Origin: Rhinopomastus cyanomelas
Taxonomy: Eukaryota > Chordata > Aves > Bucerotiformes > Rhinopomastidae
Assembly: GCA_013400115.1 (NCBI GenBank)
Contig: VXBP01002396.1
Location: 357,830 to 421,829, forward strand
Length of the DNA: 64,000 nt
Direction: 5' to 3'
The notes beneath the pieces were generated by a model. It was not told the DNA's origin. It did not search any database and saw only the letters and a list, made by a program, of their open reading frames with translations. How positions within the stretch are numbered: position 1 is the first letter of the stretch; every line of letters begins with the position of its first letter. The position numbers and the translations under genes are program-made. Positions 37,636-49,780 of the stretch are shown piece after piece.

Positions 37636-39061
37636 TATGTCTCTAGCAGCCCTGATGAAGGTGTCTAAAAGGCAGGTGACCAAGTGTGACCGTCACCTCA
37701 CTGCCATCAGAGTCAGTGTGAAGACGTCGGTATCTTCAGAGAGTTGCTCATCTCAGTTTAAAGCAGACATCTGAGAGAAACCAGGCAAGTTGTCTTCTTG
37801 CATTACCAGTTGCCCACTACTCACCTGAAAAAGACTTTTATATGACTGGCTCAGGCTTTGGTGTCCAGAGTCAAGTGAGGTGATTCCCATAGTTAATGTG
37901 AAAATTCAATACAGTTCTTTTCTTTTAGCTGAGGTGAATCTGTCTCATGGGGGCCACAGTTTTCTCTGGATCATACATTCTGTCACTTGTTTTTTGGATT
38001 ATAACAATATTGTAGATTTTGTTACTAGTTGCTCCCCAAAGGCATAAAAAACTACCTCAAACAGAACCTGACATTAGATCATCAATTAGGACTATAGATA
38101 CCATAACCAACTAGTCACAGGAGATAGTGTCCTATCCTTTGTGGGGAACTTACCTATGTCTCAGCACAAGGTAAAACTCTGGATGATTTTTCTCTCTCTT
38201 GCCAGTTTTATCAGCAGAATCTGAGAACATCTGTGGGATTTGTTGCATCCAAGCAGGTTTGGTTGGATGTCACCCATCTGTGTGGGGATGACACTTGGGG
38301 TAAACCCGTGGTTGCCTGGAGCTCATCTACACCTTTTGATGCTGGTTGCAACTGCAGTGAAAAAGAGTGAGCAGCCTTTACCTTTGCAGTAGGTCTCTTG
38401 AATATGTACAACCACCACCCACTGCAACCAGAGATGCTGTAAGCCAGGAGAACAGTGTATGTTTTGACGGCACAGTGTGGAGTGCTCGTTGGGCGATGTG
38501 ATTCAGCACTTGCTAATTCTGACTCCGCTTCCAGTGTTGGTTTGCTCTCTGGTTAGTGAGTCAGCAAACTCGCAGCATCCCCATGCTTTCATCTGGATTA
38601 ATATTTCCTGAGCCAGGACACAGAGACTGCTGCAGGCAGTGTGCCCTGTGCCTGCACAAGGAGAGCAGTTGGAAGCAAGTCTAGATACAGTTCAGAGGTC
38701 ACTGACCTCAACAACTCCTGGCTGAGGATAAGGAGTGTGTCCTGAGACTTGCCTTTTGCAACAATGATTTTTTACAATAAAACCAGTACAAGGAAACAGG
38801 TATTTTGTCTGGCTCAAGAGCTTTGGTTGGTATCTTAGCAGTGTTTGCTGTAACGAGAACAGAAGTGGAGGTCGTGAGCCCGCAGCTCATGCATGCTGGA
38901 TAATTTGCACTGCTGTAACTCATACTGTATGTTTCTATGCCAAACAGGGACTCCCTGAGTGAAAACACTTGGATATGGAGACTGGTTATATGGAACATTG
39001 GGTTTTGTTGATTCCAGGCTGCTGACCTTCCACACTACAAATAAAAAAGTTTAATGTGTTG

Positions 39062-39302
39062 CAGGACTCAGGCTGCTCCAGCGGAAGTTTAGGTTGGACA
39101 TGAGTAAAACCTTCTTCCTGGAAAAGGGTCCTCAGGCCTTGGAACAAGCTGCCCAGGGAGGGGATTGAATCACCATCCCTGGATGTGTTTCACAGTTGTG
39201 GAGATTAGGGGCAGGGTTTAGCAGTGGCCTTGGCACAGCTGGGTTAGGGGTTGGACTTGATCATGAAGGTCATTTCCAACCTAAATGATTCTGTGATTCT
39301 AA
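39062..39302 (+). mobile_element. CR1 3' fragment
   Basis: GTTTAGGTTGGACATGAGTA, GCTGCCCAGGGAGGGGATTG and GATTCTGTGATTCTAA. Confidence 0.88.
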
Positions 39303-39439
39303 CTCAAGACAAGCAGCAACATATGAATAAACGTTCTGAAGGTACCCAGAAACTAGCTTATTGTTGAATTTTGGGAGGAGAATCCTGTTTTCCCATATCA
39401 GTGCCTCCCATCAATGTGACTTGTCAGTTTTGCGTTAGT

Positions 39440-39496
39440 GCTTGGACTTGATAACATCAAACGTCTTTTCTAGCCTAGACAGTTCTGTCATTTGGA
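39440..39496 (+). mobile_element. CR1 tail remnant
   Basis: GTGCTTGGACTTGATAACAT and GTCTTTTCTAGCC; only the terminal 3' UTR, diverged. Confidence 0.6.
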
Positions 39497-40555
39497 CATC
39501 ACATTCTACTTGTGTCTGGATTTGTGTCTAATGTACCTCAGGAGAGAGAGCTTACTTCTCTTACTTCCCCTCCATATTATTTTATTCTTAAGCACACCTA
39601 GAGTGGAGATAAGGGAGTACGTAAAGAGGGTCAGGGGACCTATGTGAATAGCATCATACAGATATACAGCCAGCTGTTCCTGGTAGGAGCACAGACAGAT
39701 GGCTAAAGCTCTTCCTTGTGTAGCCAGAGAAGCCAATACTTTAGAGCTACAGTCCTTGGTAAGAGGTGTATGCACCAAAATAAAATAATATATTTTTAAA
39801 ACTATTTTATTATCGGCTTTGCTTCTCTTGTAACTCTTGGGTGGTAAGGAGATGGCTGGAGTGGGTATTTGAGGGATCAATTTGTGGATTTGAATGTGGC
39901 TTCTGAGTTGTAGTGTTAAAACAATGGCTGATCTTTCCTTTGGAAAAAGAAACACAGCAACTTCTAAATGTAATCATGTTTGGCCAATAGCATTGAAATT
40001 GTCTGAAAGAAACATCTCGAATTGCCTGACGTTGTCTCACGCATTTTACCCTCCTCACTGTTCAGGTTTGTTAATGATTCCATTATAAGCCCCTATTTGC
40101 AGAAATGGTTTTCTAAAACCAATCTCTGTGTTATATTATCATGTTGTTTATATTATATAAATGCTGAAGGGGTAGACATGTAGTAATAGATAGCCTTGTG
40201 ATTGTGGAGCCAGCAATTACTTGACTGGTGATTACTCTATCACAAAGTCTGCTGACTCTCAGCACTTTGGAGATGAGAATAAAATTCTTTCTGCAAATGA
40301 GGAAATATAATTTTCTTTGGGATGGAGGTTGTTACACAGTGCTGGAAATCCTCTGCATGCAGATAAGCGGGAAAAGCCAGTTAGCCTTGTGCGATGTGGT
40401 ATGATGCTTTGAGAATTAGTGTCATGGTGGAGAACCTTCTCAGTCACTGGGGTGGTAATGAAAATCCTTTGTACCTCTCTCAAAACAGTGGAGGAACAGG
40501 CGACCTCCACCATTAAGATGCTGTAGGTCAGTTCTCTCCATGGTTGTGTTCCTGT

Positions 40556-40604
40556 GTGCCCTGACCTGGGTGATCCTGCTCTGGCAGGGAGGTTGGAGTA
40601 GATC
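40556..40604 (+). mobile_element. CR1 3' end remnant abutting the minus copy
   Basis: CTGACCTGGGTGATCCTGCT to GGTTGGAGTAGAT. It stops where the minus-strand element begins, suggesting the latter integrated into this older tail. Confidence 0.8.
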
Positions 40605-41922
40605 ATAGAATCATAGAATCATTACAGATTGGAAGGGACCTCGAAAGATCATCTAGTCCAATCCCCCTGACACAGCAGGATCACCTAAACCAAGTCACAC
40701 AGGAACACATCCAGTCGGGTCTTGAATATATCCAGTGACGGAGACTCCACAACCCCCCTGGGCAGCCTGTTCCAGTGCTCTGTCACCCTCACCGTGAAGA
40801 AGTTCCTTCTCAGGTTTATGTGGAACCTCCTATGTTCAGGCTTACAACCATTGCCCCTCNNNNNNNNNNNNNNNNNNNNNNNNNNNNNNNNNNNNNNNNN
40901 NNNNNNNNNNNNNNNNNNNNNNNNNNNNNNNNNNNNNNNNNNNNNNNNNNNNNNNNNNNNNNNNNNNNNNNNNNNNNNNNNNNNNNNNNNNNNNNNNNNN
41001 NNNNNNNNNNNNNNNNNNNNNNNNNNNNNNNNNNNNNNNNNNNNNNNNNNNNNNNNNNNNNNNNNNNNNNNNNNNNNNNNNNNNNNNNNNNNNNNNNNNN
41101 NNNNNNNNNNNNNNNNNNNNNNNNNNNNNNNNNNNNNNNNNNNNNNNNNNNNNNNNNNNNNNNNNNNNNNNNNNNNNNNNNNNNNNNNNNNNNNNNNNNN
41201 NNNNNNNNNNNNNNNNNNNNNNNNNNNNNNNNNNNNNNNNNNNNNNNNNNNNNNNNNNNNNNNNNNNNNNNNNNNNNNNNNNNNNNNNNNNNNNNNNNNN
41301 NNNNNNNNNNNNNNNNNNNNNNNNNNNNNNNNNNNNNNNNNNNNNNNNNNNNNNNNNNNNNNNNNNNNNNNNNNNNNNNNNNNNNNNNNNNNNNNNNNNN
41401 NNNNNNNNNNNNNNNNNNNNNNNNNNNNNNNNNNNNNNNNNNNNNNNNNNNNNNNNNNNNNNNNNNNNNNNNNNNNNNNNNNNNNNNNNNNNNNNNNNNN
41501 NNNNNNNNNNNNNNNNNNNNNNNNNNNNNNNNNNNNNNNNNNNNNNNNNNNNNNNNNNNNNNNNNNNNNNNNNNNNNNNNNNNNNNNNNNNNNNNNNNNN
41601 NNNNNNNNNNNNNNNNNNNNNNNNNNNNNNNNNNNNNNNNNNNNNNNNNNNNNNNNNNNNNNNNNNNNNNNNNNNNAGCACACGCGGGTGCATCCCATCT
41701 GGGCCCATGGATTTGTGCACATCCAGTTTGCTCAACTTATCCCCAACCCAATCCTCATCAACCAAGGCAGGCTCACCTGTTGCCTCAACCACCTCTGCAG
41801 TCTGGGGTCTAATGTCAAGACAACCCTCAGAAGTATAGACAGAGGCAAAGAAAGCGTTAAGTATCTCTGCCTTCTCTGCATCCTCTGTCTGCAGGGCACC
41901 CACCTCATTCAGCAGGGGGCCT
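40605..41922 (-). mobile_element. CR1 LINE, long copy with RT domain, interrupted by gap
   Basis: Starts at its 3' microsatellite (ATAGAATCATAGAATC on +) and contains the 3' region to 40859. After the gap, 41677-41903 encodes on the minus strand the amino-terminal part of the CR1 reverse transcriptase: DAEKAEILNAFFASV, then LDVHKSMGPDGMHPRV, with no stop between. This is the longest element in the window by span and the only one retaining this RT segment. Its open frame and low divergence from the copy at 48799 suggest a young insertion. It abuts the 3' end of an older + CR1 at 40556-40604. Confidence 0.93.
40860..41676. other. assembly gap (817 N)
   Basis: A run of N inside a minus-strand CR1. 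Long open frames reported across it are artefacts of N. An undeleted CR1 would have roughly 1.2-1.3 kb here, from the RT MGPDGMHPRV region to the RTRGNG region, so the gap length is probably an estimate. Confidence 0.98.
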
Positions 41923-42421
41923 CAAGAAAGTTCATAGTAGTAAAAAAGGACTAGAAGGAGATGTTGAGGAAACAAGGACAAAAATGTCCTCTCCACCTCA
42001 AGGGAAGTGCAGAACAAACACAGACCAACAATACCCTGTATATCTCTCCTGTTTGGACAGTTTGTGTAGGGTATTAGAAGAGAGGAGATTCCACCGACAC
42101 CATTGCTTTGTTATCAGATACAGAGCTGGATGCTACTGGCTCTTTTGCCTAAGGCACTCTTGATTGAACACTTCTGCAGAAGCTGCATTATTCAAAGTTT
42201 ATTTAAAACAATTGCTGTAACGTCCCTATATTGTCATGGTGTGAGGAGCCAGAAAATTATGTTGCATAATTCCCTTCCAGTTGTCTGAGAAATCTCCTGC
42301 TTCGCAAGCACAGCACAGAGATTTGATTAAATCCTCCCCTTCATGCAAAGGGGCTGCCACACTTCCAACTTCCTGAGATGTGGTAGTTAATATATTTATT
42401 TTTCATCACCTGCACTTAACA
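41923..42421. other. noncoding sequence before SLC35F4 exon 1
   Basis: Expected to hold promoter or upstream intron sequence. No CpG island. An ATGCAAA octamer-like motif lies at about 42343. Function not shown by sequence alone. Confidence 0.4.
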
Positions 42422-42625
42422 ATGGGACGAGAAGAAAGTGTTAGCAGGGGTCAAGCGTTGTTTGAACGTGTTGCAAATGGTTTCCCAGGGAAACAGCAAA
42501 TCAGTACTCATAGCCTGCTGCAGCATCTCCAGAACAACATCCAGCCACCAGCCATAGCTGAGTGGTTACTAGAGTTGCCGGGACCAGAAGCAATGCAGCC
42601 TGGAGACAAGGGAACGATTGAGTAG
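42422..42625 (+). other. upstream ORF candidate before SLC35F4 start
   Basis: An ATG at 42422 opens a 67-codon frame ending in TAG at 42623-42625, 18 bases before the SLC35F4 ATG. It is in a different frame from the main coding sequence. The peptide (starts MGREESVSRG, ends GDKGTIE) resembles nothing I recognise. If the transcript starts upstream of 42422 this would be a long upstream ORF able to lower translation of the main frame; if it starts later, the ORF is irrelevant. No TATA box or CpG island marks the transcription start. Confidence 0.35.
42480..42494. promoter_or_regulatory. 15-bp inverted repeat GTTTCCCAGGGAAAC in putative 5' UTR/promoter
   Basis: GTTTCC-CAG-GGAAAC is a perfect 6-bp inverted repeat with a 3-bp centre, 150 bases before the SLC35F4 start codon. 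Its layout is similar to dyad sites bound by dimeric factors (RFX X-box-like), but the half-site differs from the RFX consensus. Regulatory use is inference. Confidence 0.25.
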
Positions 42626-42643
42626 GAGAGCAATTGACAGAGG

Positions 42644-42719
42644 ATGAGGAAACATTCAGCGAGAGTGGCACCATTACCGTCTTACAGTGCTTCTGGATTA
42701 AACTCGCCGGTGCCAGACG
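42644..42719 (+). CDS. SLC35F4: SLC35F4 coding exon 1 (start codon, N-terminus)
   Basis: Seen: ATG at 42644 with A at -3, and an in-frame TGA only nine bases upstream (42635-42637), which fixes the start. It encodes 25 residues beginning MRKHSARVAPL and ends with one base of a split codon at a good donor (CG|GTAAAT, GT at 42720-42721). Known family feature: the closely related SLC35F3 begins with nearly the same KKHSARVAPL peptide followed by a (E/D)G-EE junction, as found here after splicing. The split codon (G plus GT of exon 2, or G plus GG of exon 3) gives glycine either way, so both splice forms stay in frame. The encoded segment is cytosolic and low in hydrophobic residues. No CpG island surrounds it. 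A longer transcript with other 5' exons upstream cannot be excluded. The exon is short, but the phase match and N-terminal motif make it convincing. Confidence 0.86.
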
Positions 42720-44654
42720 GTAAATGCTTTTTCTCCTGTCTATCTAACCCTGGGCAGGAATTCACTTTGCATGCTCTTCCTCCTCTATTCCATGCAAAGT
42801 ACCCTGAGTGTGTGTCTGTGTACTTTAAAATCAACTACTGCCTGAATTGCATTTTTAGCACTTAAATGTCATCTGGCACAAGTGCAGTTAAATATCTGTT
42901 GCTTGTGTTCGACTGCTCTGCAAATGATTTCTGATGAAGAAACTAATGCTGAGATGAGAGCAGCTGGTAAAGTTGTTCTGGCTGTTAAAATGATATTAAA
43001 TTAAATCTGTGTAATGTTACCACATTTTCTATAGTATTTAAATTATATAGTATTATGTAGTATTTACATTTAGATAACTCTAAATTGATTTTGTTTGCTT
43101 TAAAGACAAAGGCACCAACTTTTTTTGTGCTTGTTGTCCCTCAGCAATTCTTCCCTTAAGCTGCTTTCCACCCCCTGCCCTTTAATTTTCAGTGTGAGTC
43201 CTGAAGCAGTTCCGTAGTGCAAAACCCGCAAGATAGAAGCTGTGAAACCCCTGGTGTGCTCTTGATCGGTTGTGGCAGTCTCATTGCTCGAAGAGTTTAG
43301 GGTCAACTGGGAACACGGGGATATTGTCCAGCATGAGCGTGAGTGTCCTGATAGCTGCGGTGTTGATGTGGAGCTCAGCACGCTGAGATATACTGCAGGT
43401 GGGTGGTGGTGTAAATCAAAGGTTGGAAGGAAAAGCTGTACTAAAACCGACTTGAACATCAGTTCAAGTTTCAGTAGAAATCTTGGGGTTTAGCTGTGCT
43501 GCTGCATGTTCACTGTATTCACTGTCAGAGCTGAGTGGCACTTTCCAAAGTTGCTTCTTTGGCCAGAAATGAAAGCTTTTCCCAGCAGATAGCACTTCAG
43601 GGTGTGTGCTGTCCTTGGTTTGAGCTTTGTTACATCCACCAGCAATGGAAATATAATTCCCTTTGGTGAGTTAAATTCTGCTCTACATCCAGGCTAAAAA
43701 CAAATCAAGGGATATGGTCTGGTGCTCATCAGCAGAGCGTGACTTCCAGTTCTTCAACCTACCTGGCTTGGACAGACTTAAATTACAAATGGGGCTGAGT
43801 TTTGACAGAGCAGGCGGTAGTTTGTGTCATTTTTATTGGGAGTGTTTGTGTGATACTGAGAATTCAGCAGGCTTGGTAGTCTGATGCTGAGCTAAAATGC
43901 CTTAAAGAAAGTGAAAGGAGCTGGTGGATCTGCTGCTTGTGCCAGTCCATCGCTGGTGCATGGGACCAGATTTTAGGGTGTGTGATGCCTAGTTTTAAAG
44001 GATCAGCATTAAAGCTGAGTGAGGTGGATTGCTCTGCTGCTTAAATGAGGTGATTTGCTGTTCTATATTTCCTGAGAACTCCCAGCACAGACCAGCCTTG
44101 TGTCATGCAGCTGCAGAGCATACAAGACCATCTCTACCCCATGGGGTCTAAGACAACTCACAAGGTATGCTTGCCTCCAACTTAACCAAGCGGCAGCTAC
44201 CTCTGTTCTTAGCCTTCTCTCCTGTCTTAACCTTCTCCCCACACAAGGCTGTGCAGCAGTGTCAGATATTGCACTGCCTGCTCCCACAGGGAGGGAAAAT
44301 CCACTCATCATGGAAGAAAGGGCAATAGACTAGAAGTAACTACATGAATGCACTTGTCGTAACCAACAGGCTGAAAATGGAAAGGCTCTTGCTAGGGCTG
44401 AAGCTGGCCAAGCTGAACTAATACCAGACCTATATATTAAACGTGTGTGCAGCTGATTTTACAGAGCAGCAAAGGTTTTAGCAGGGATTCCCAGAGAATC
44501 CTAATGGTGTAAGGCAGCCAGTTTCCCAAGAGCTCAGTGCCTACCCAGCTTGTCCTTCCCACTCATGGGGAGGGCACATGGAAGTGATGCTGCATCAGCC
44601 TTGGCTCCATGTCCGTGTACTGGAAGGAGACCAAGGTAGCAGTGCACTCTAGAG

Positions 44655-44720
44655 TAGGGTTAATGGTTGGACTTGTATGATCTCAAAGGTCTTTTCCAAT
44701 CTGAATGATTCTGTGATTCT
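44655..44720 (+). mobile_element. CR1 tail fragment
   Basis: AGGGTTAATGGTTGGACTTG and GAATGATTCTGTGATTCTA; intron 1 of SLC35F4. Confidence 0.82.
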
Positions 44721-46227
44721 AGATTGGCAGTTTTCAAGCAGTTGAGGTTGGTGGCTTCCCATATACTTGCTGATAGAACCACAGAAACTGCTGACTTCTG
44801 GATAGTGGAATGAAATCCTGGCATGAAGTCTTTCTGTAGTAAAGCAGGACCCTGGTCCACTGCATGGAAAGAAATGGAGCAGAGGCAGCTGCTGAGAAGA
44901 GTCGGTGTGTGCGCTGAGTGGTTGGTGTGTCTCAAGCTGAGATCCACAACCAGCAAATCCTTCTGAGAACATGTTGTCTTCTCAGTCTGGCCAGCCCTCA
45001 CTCCCTAGCATGGCATCACCTACAGCAAGAGGACTGTATGTACAGAAATGCCTGAGCCAGGTGGGTCTTAGGGACACTGCATGGAGAGATCTTTCCCCAA
45101 ATGTGCCATCAGTGGTGCTGTGGACTGAGCCTGAGATAGGCAGATGCATCTAAATGTAAGGCTGGTAAGTACTCTGAGCTTTCTGAGTCAGAAGGACAGC
45201 TGGACATCTCTGAATGGTGTTCATCTCCTGAGATTGGTGTCTCAGGGAACTGAAATGAATCACTTTCTAGAGGTACCCAGCAATCAGGAGGGGCAGAAGT
45301 TCATGTAGGAGATAAATACAAGCCATGAGATACTGAGTTGTGTGTTGGTGTGCTTTTACACTCAGATCTTAGGAGACCCATGAGCCAGCCTGGATTTTTT
45401 TGGGTTTCTTGAAAATAGAAGCTATATCACAATTATTTAGCAATGGGTTGCTTAGGAGGGCTTTCTGGAGTGTCCTGAGTCTAAACTCTTTTTACAACAA
45501 CTTAGTGACAAAGTGGCCTCATCGTTTTCGTTGAAGCTACTCTTGATTTACTGCACTTTACTCTTGACTGTACTGAAAGTAAAAATGAGAGTTTAAGGCA
45601 GAATTCCTTTTTCTTTTTGGAAATGTCACTAAATTTTAGCAATGACAAAACTCATTTTTAGAATATTTTAAATTAGAGATTTATAACCTTCTGTTTTGGA
45701 GTAAAGCAAATGAATTGCAAAACTATGGGAGGCTCATCTGGTGTAATTTATTACGAAATTTTAACAGAGGCTTTTCTTTAATGGGATTGTGTGCAGCTTT
45801 GAATCACATAGTTTGTGTTTCACAGTTTCACAGTCAGTGCTAAAGTGGTGAAAAGCTGGTCTGACCCCAGGCTACTGAATCCTGTGACTGGCTTGAGTTG
45901 GTGTCAGGTCAAGTTCATCTGGGGAAAAGGAAGTCACTTAGGTCTCTTGCAGTAGACAAACATCCCTGTGTTGAAGGGATTCATTCAGAAGTTGTTAATG
46001 AGGTGGTCTCTTAGGGACTGTTTATTGACAAAAGCTTAAAATAACATCCTTGCTCTGGAGCTGCAATAAGGGCTCTAAGGCTTGGAAGTCCCTGGGGATT
46101 GTTCCCTCAGACAGGTATGTGTTGCAGTCACCTGAGTAAAAACATCTTGTGGTCCAGCTTCCTCCTCATCTGGTTGGGAAGTGTCTCTACTGCCCTTCTC
46201 AGAAACAGAAACAAAGCTCATGAAAAT

Positions 46228-46310
46228 TATAGAATGGAATCACGGAATGGCTTAGGTTGGAAGGGACTTTAGAGATCATCTAGTGCAACCTCCCTGTCAT
46301 GGCAACCATG
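46228..46310 (-). mobile_element. CR1 3' end fragment
   Basis: ATAGAATGGAATCACGGAAT and GGTTGGAAGGGACTTTAGAG; ends sharply at CATGGCAACCATGG, itself a short palindrome. Confidence 0.85.
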
Positions 46311-48798
46311 GTTGTTTTTTCCAGGAATTGCAATGGGGATTGGATCAGTCCCTGTGATCCAGAATTTTCCACTGGCATGGGCTTGGCTTGGCTGGACAGA
46401 TTCTGGGTGCCTCTGTGCTGCCCTGTTCTTCCTCAGCATCACCAGAGCAGTTCAGAGTGGTCTCCCCCAGGAGCATTTAACCAGACAGTTGCCCTCTGAG
46501 ATGCTCATGATGTGGACAGTCTTACAATCTTTCACCTGACTCCTAGCAAGTTGTGTGGCTAGAGGGCACAGAAAATAATAATAATGTGCTTGGTCCGGTT
46601 TCCCCAAGGCTTCATTGTGGGTACAGTGTCTAGATGGGTGAGGAAGGAGCAGTAGGCAGTCCTGTACTGAAGGAGATGTTCATGCCCTTGATGGAGATCA
46701 GTGCTTTCTAACTCTAGAGTTGTCACGGCTAAGCGTGATTTTGCCATGGCAGTTGTTTTTGAGGATGAACAGCGATGCCAGCAATGCTCTCCAACAGCAG
46801 AATTCAGTCCAGAGCATTCCACTCCATGTGGATGTTCTAAAGCTTTGTTTTGTAGGTAGGGGTAAACCATAGAAGTTCTAGAAGTTCTGATTTCAACATT
46901 ATAAAACCCATTCTTCATCTGCAGCACTTTCTCCTGCATTTCCCCAAACTCTAACACTAATAAATAGGAGTAGACAGTGTGTTTCAAAATACACATCTAG
47001 CTGCCAGCTCCACTACAGATGTTCTCAAATAAACTTGTTCTGACACCTCCATGCAGGTCCTGGTGTATTATTTTTGGTGTCAAATCAATAAAATTCCTTG
47101 TTGATGTTTAAACAGAAGCAGTGATAAATTTGTTTGGGTTATGCTGAGATGAAAATGGGGAAAAAAGTCATCTTCGGTTCAAGTGAGTAAAGAGGAAGAA
47201 AAAAATAACCCAGGGAGAAAAATATTTCCATGCTTTTAACTGTACTTTCAGTAAAATGGAAGTGGCTGATGAAGTGGAACAAAGATTTGAATAGAGATTT
47301 GGGGGTTTTTTATAACTATCTTTATGTGTTCTGAGAGGGGATCTTGATCCAGAGCAACATGAAGAGGAACTAGTTGAGAAAAACAAGTTGAGAAAGTTGT
47401 CTAGAGAAAACTAGCCATTCTGCTCACACATCAGGGCACCTCAAAAGTCTGTCTGCAGGTTGCCTGCAGCCAGCAAAGCCTTTCCATGCTTCCAGCAAAT
47501 CTGTTTTAATGGTTGCAGCTGTTTAACAGATGCTGCAGCCTGGATTCATTTTGTGAATGAATCTCCCTGGTCAGAGGTTTTAGGGCTCAGCTTTGGCTGC
47601 AGACCTGAAATCATCCATCTCAGAGCAGGTTCTTCATAAGAAGGGGACATCCAGCATATCGCCATTAAAATGAGGACCCCAGTGTCAGGAAGCAGCAGCA
47701 GGCTGTGTGGATCTGCAGAGATTAATATCAACCAGTGCATGAGTAGATGCCTTTATGCAACTTATTTAGCAACTGCTTCCCACTTTCTTTGTCTGCAGAA
47801 GGTGAATAATCAGGTATGTCTGCCCATACGATCTGGCTGCATTGAGCACATGTGGCAGGTCCTTAACTCTTCAATATACATGTATTCAATCTCACTATTA
47901 TTGATAGTACTGCTGCTTCTAATGATACCACAGTGTATTTGCCTGTACTGAGTGTAGACATCTCGCCATCTTCTTATTGCAAGCACAGCCAGTGTGTACA
48001 AAGGCTGCACCTTGTCTTGTTGGCGTTTCCCAGACCTTGAATTTTGTATGAGCAGATGTCATTGATGCTTTGACTGCAGATTTCATCCAGCAGACCATAT
48101 CAGGCACGGAGATGGTAGCATGATGAAACCTCCATACTGGCAGTGGAGTCCAAAACCATCTTGTGTGTGGCAATCAAAGAAGCTGAGAGTGAATACACAG
48201 TGCAGGTGCCAGCACCAAGTGGAATTCCAGGTTCTTTTCACAACTGGCATGAGCCATGCACAGATGGTCCTGCCTGAGTCTGGTATTTTTAATTTCATTC
48301 TGAATTCCTACAGTTGCCAGATCTCATGGTGTTAGATGCAGATGCACTCAACTCCTTCTCTTTAGGTCTTTATATTTCTTTTGCTCAAAGCTCACTTACA
48401 GTATCGTGGCTGATAGAGCTGGACACAGCTTTTCTCTTTATTTTATTGAAGCATTCTCAGCCTATCCAGTTACTGTCAGATTTTCTTGCTGTTTATATAT
48501 TGGCTGAGATTGTTGTGCTTTTTTTTCCAGATCTTGGTTGTAAGAAGAATCGAGGTCCATGACATTGTTATCTGGGTCTTAAATCAGAAGTTAGCACCTT
48601 GGGACTAGGTCCCAACACCATTACCATCATACAGCCAAGTTGATGCTGGGTTCAAAGAAAACTTCAGGAGGTTATCTTTGCCATCCCTCCTCTAAGACAG
48701 AGTCAGATACACCATCCGTGACAGGTATCTCTGTCATGGTGTCATCTTCTGTGAGACCAGGTTCTTAGTTTAGGCTCTTAGTGATCATTGTAGCCAGT

Positions 48799-49780
48799 TC
48801 ATAGAACCATAGAATCACTATGGATTGGAAGGGACCTCAAAAGATCATCTAGTCCAATCCACCTGCAACAGTAGGATCACCTAAACCAAGTCACACAGGA
48901 ACACATCCAGGCGGGTCTTGAATATATCCAGTGACGGAGACTCCAGAACCACCCTGAGCAGCCCGTTCCAGTGCTCCGTCACCCTCACCATAAAGAAGTT
49001 CCTTCTCAGGTTGATGTGGAACCTCCTATGTTCCAGCTTACAACCATTGCCTCTCGTTCTATCACTACATGACACCGAGAACAGCCCAGTTCCATCCTCC
49101 TGACACCCACCTCTCAAATATTTGTAGACATTAATGAGTCACCCCTCAGTCTCCTCTTCTCCAAGCTACAGAGACCCAACTCCCTCAGCCTCTCCTCGTA
49201 AAGGAGGTGCTCCACCTCCTTTATCATCTTCGTTGCCCTGCGCTGAACTCTCTCCAGAAGCTCCACATCCCTCTTGAACTGGACACGATACTCCAGGTGT
49301 GGTCTCACCTGTGCAGAGTAGAGGGGGAGAAGATCTGCTAACCACCCCTGTTGGCTCTCTTGGCCACAAGAGCACGCTGCTGGCTCATAGTCATCCTGCT
49401 GTCCACCAGGACCCCCAAGTCCCTCTCTCCAACACTACTCTCCAACAGCTCTGTCCCCAGCTTATACTGGTACCTGGGGTTGTTCTTGCCCAGATGTAAG
49501 ACTCTGCACTTACCCTTGTTATAGCTCATTAAATTTTTCTCAGCCCAGCTCTCCAGCCTGTCCAGATCTCGCTAAATGGCAGCACAGTCTGCAGGGGTGT
49601 CGGCGACACCACCCAGCTTTGTGTCATCAGCAAACTTGCTGACAGTGCAACCTAATCCCTCATCCAAGTCATCAATGAATAGATTGAACAGGACCGGTCC
49701 CAGCACCGATCCCTGGGGCACTCCACTAGATACAGGCCTCCAACCAGACTCTGTCCCATTGACCACTACTCTCTGACTTT
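48799..49780 (-). mobile_element. CR1 LINE, 3' half with RT catalytic motif
   Basis: Contains the 3' UTR and the C-terminal half of the reverse transcriptase on the minus strand. RT motifs are readable: SGVPQGSVLGPVLFNLFIDD, and FADDTKL with the catalytic DD. A C-to-T change makes a TAG at 49572-49574 in the IQRD motif, and a 23-base deletion near 49345-49352 shifts the frame, so the enzyme is dead. 5' truncation lies at about 49780 just before RT motif B', after the VVNGTESGWRPV segment. It sits in SLC35F4 intron 1 in opposite orientation to the gene. Confidence 0.95.

Larger units (their letters stand above)
33679..40555. other. mostly unique noncoding sequence with scattered CR1
   Basis: Eight CR1 pieces (listed separately) in otherwise unrecognised DNA. 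AT-rich and repeat-free at about 34580-35120 and 39780-40250. Confidence 0.55.

Noticed and set aside
39506..39955. 149-codon minus ORF
   Set aside because: AT-rich, no homology recognised, no context supporting a gene.
40685..41954. Open frames of 345-410 codons across the gap
   Set aside because: They consist of N translated as X; the real ends are CR1 sequence.
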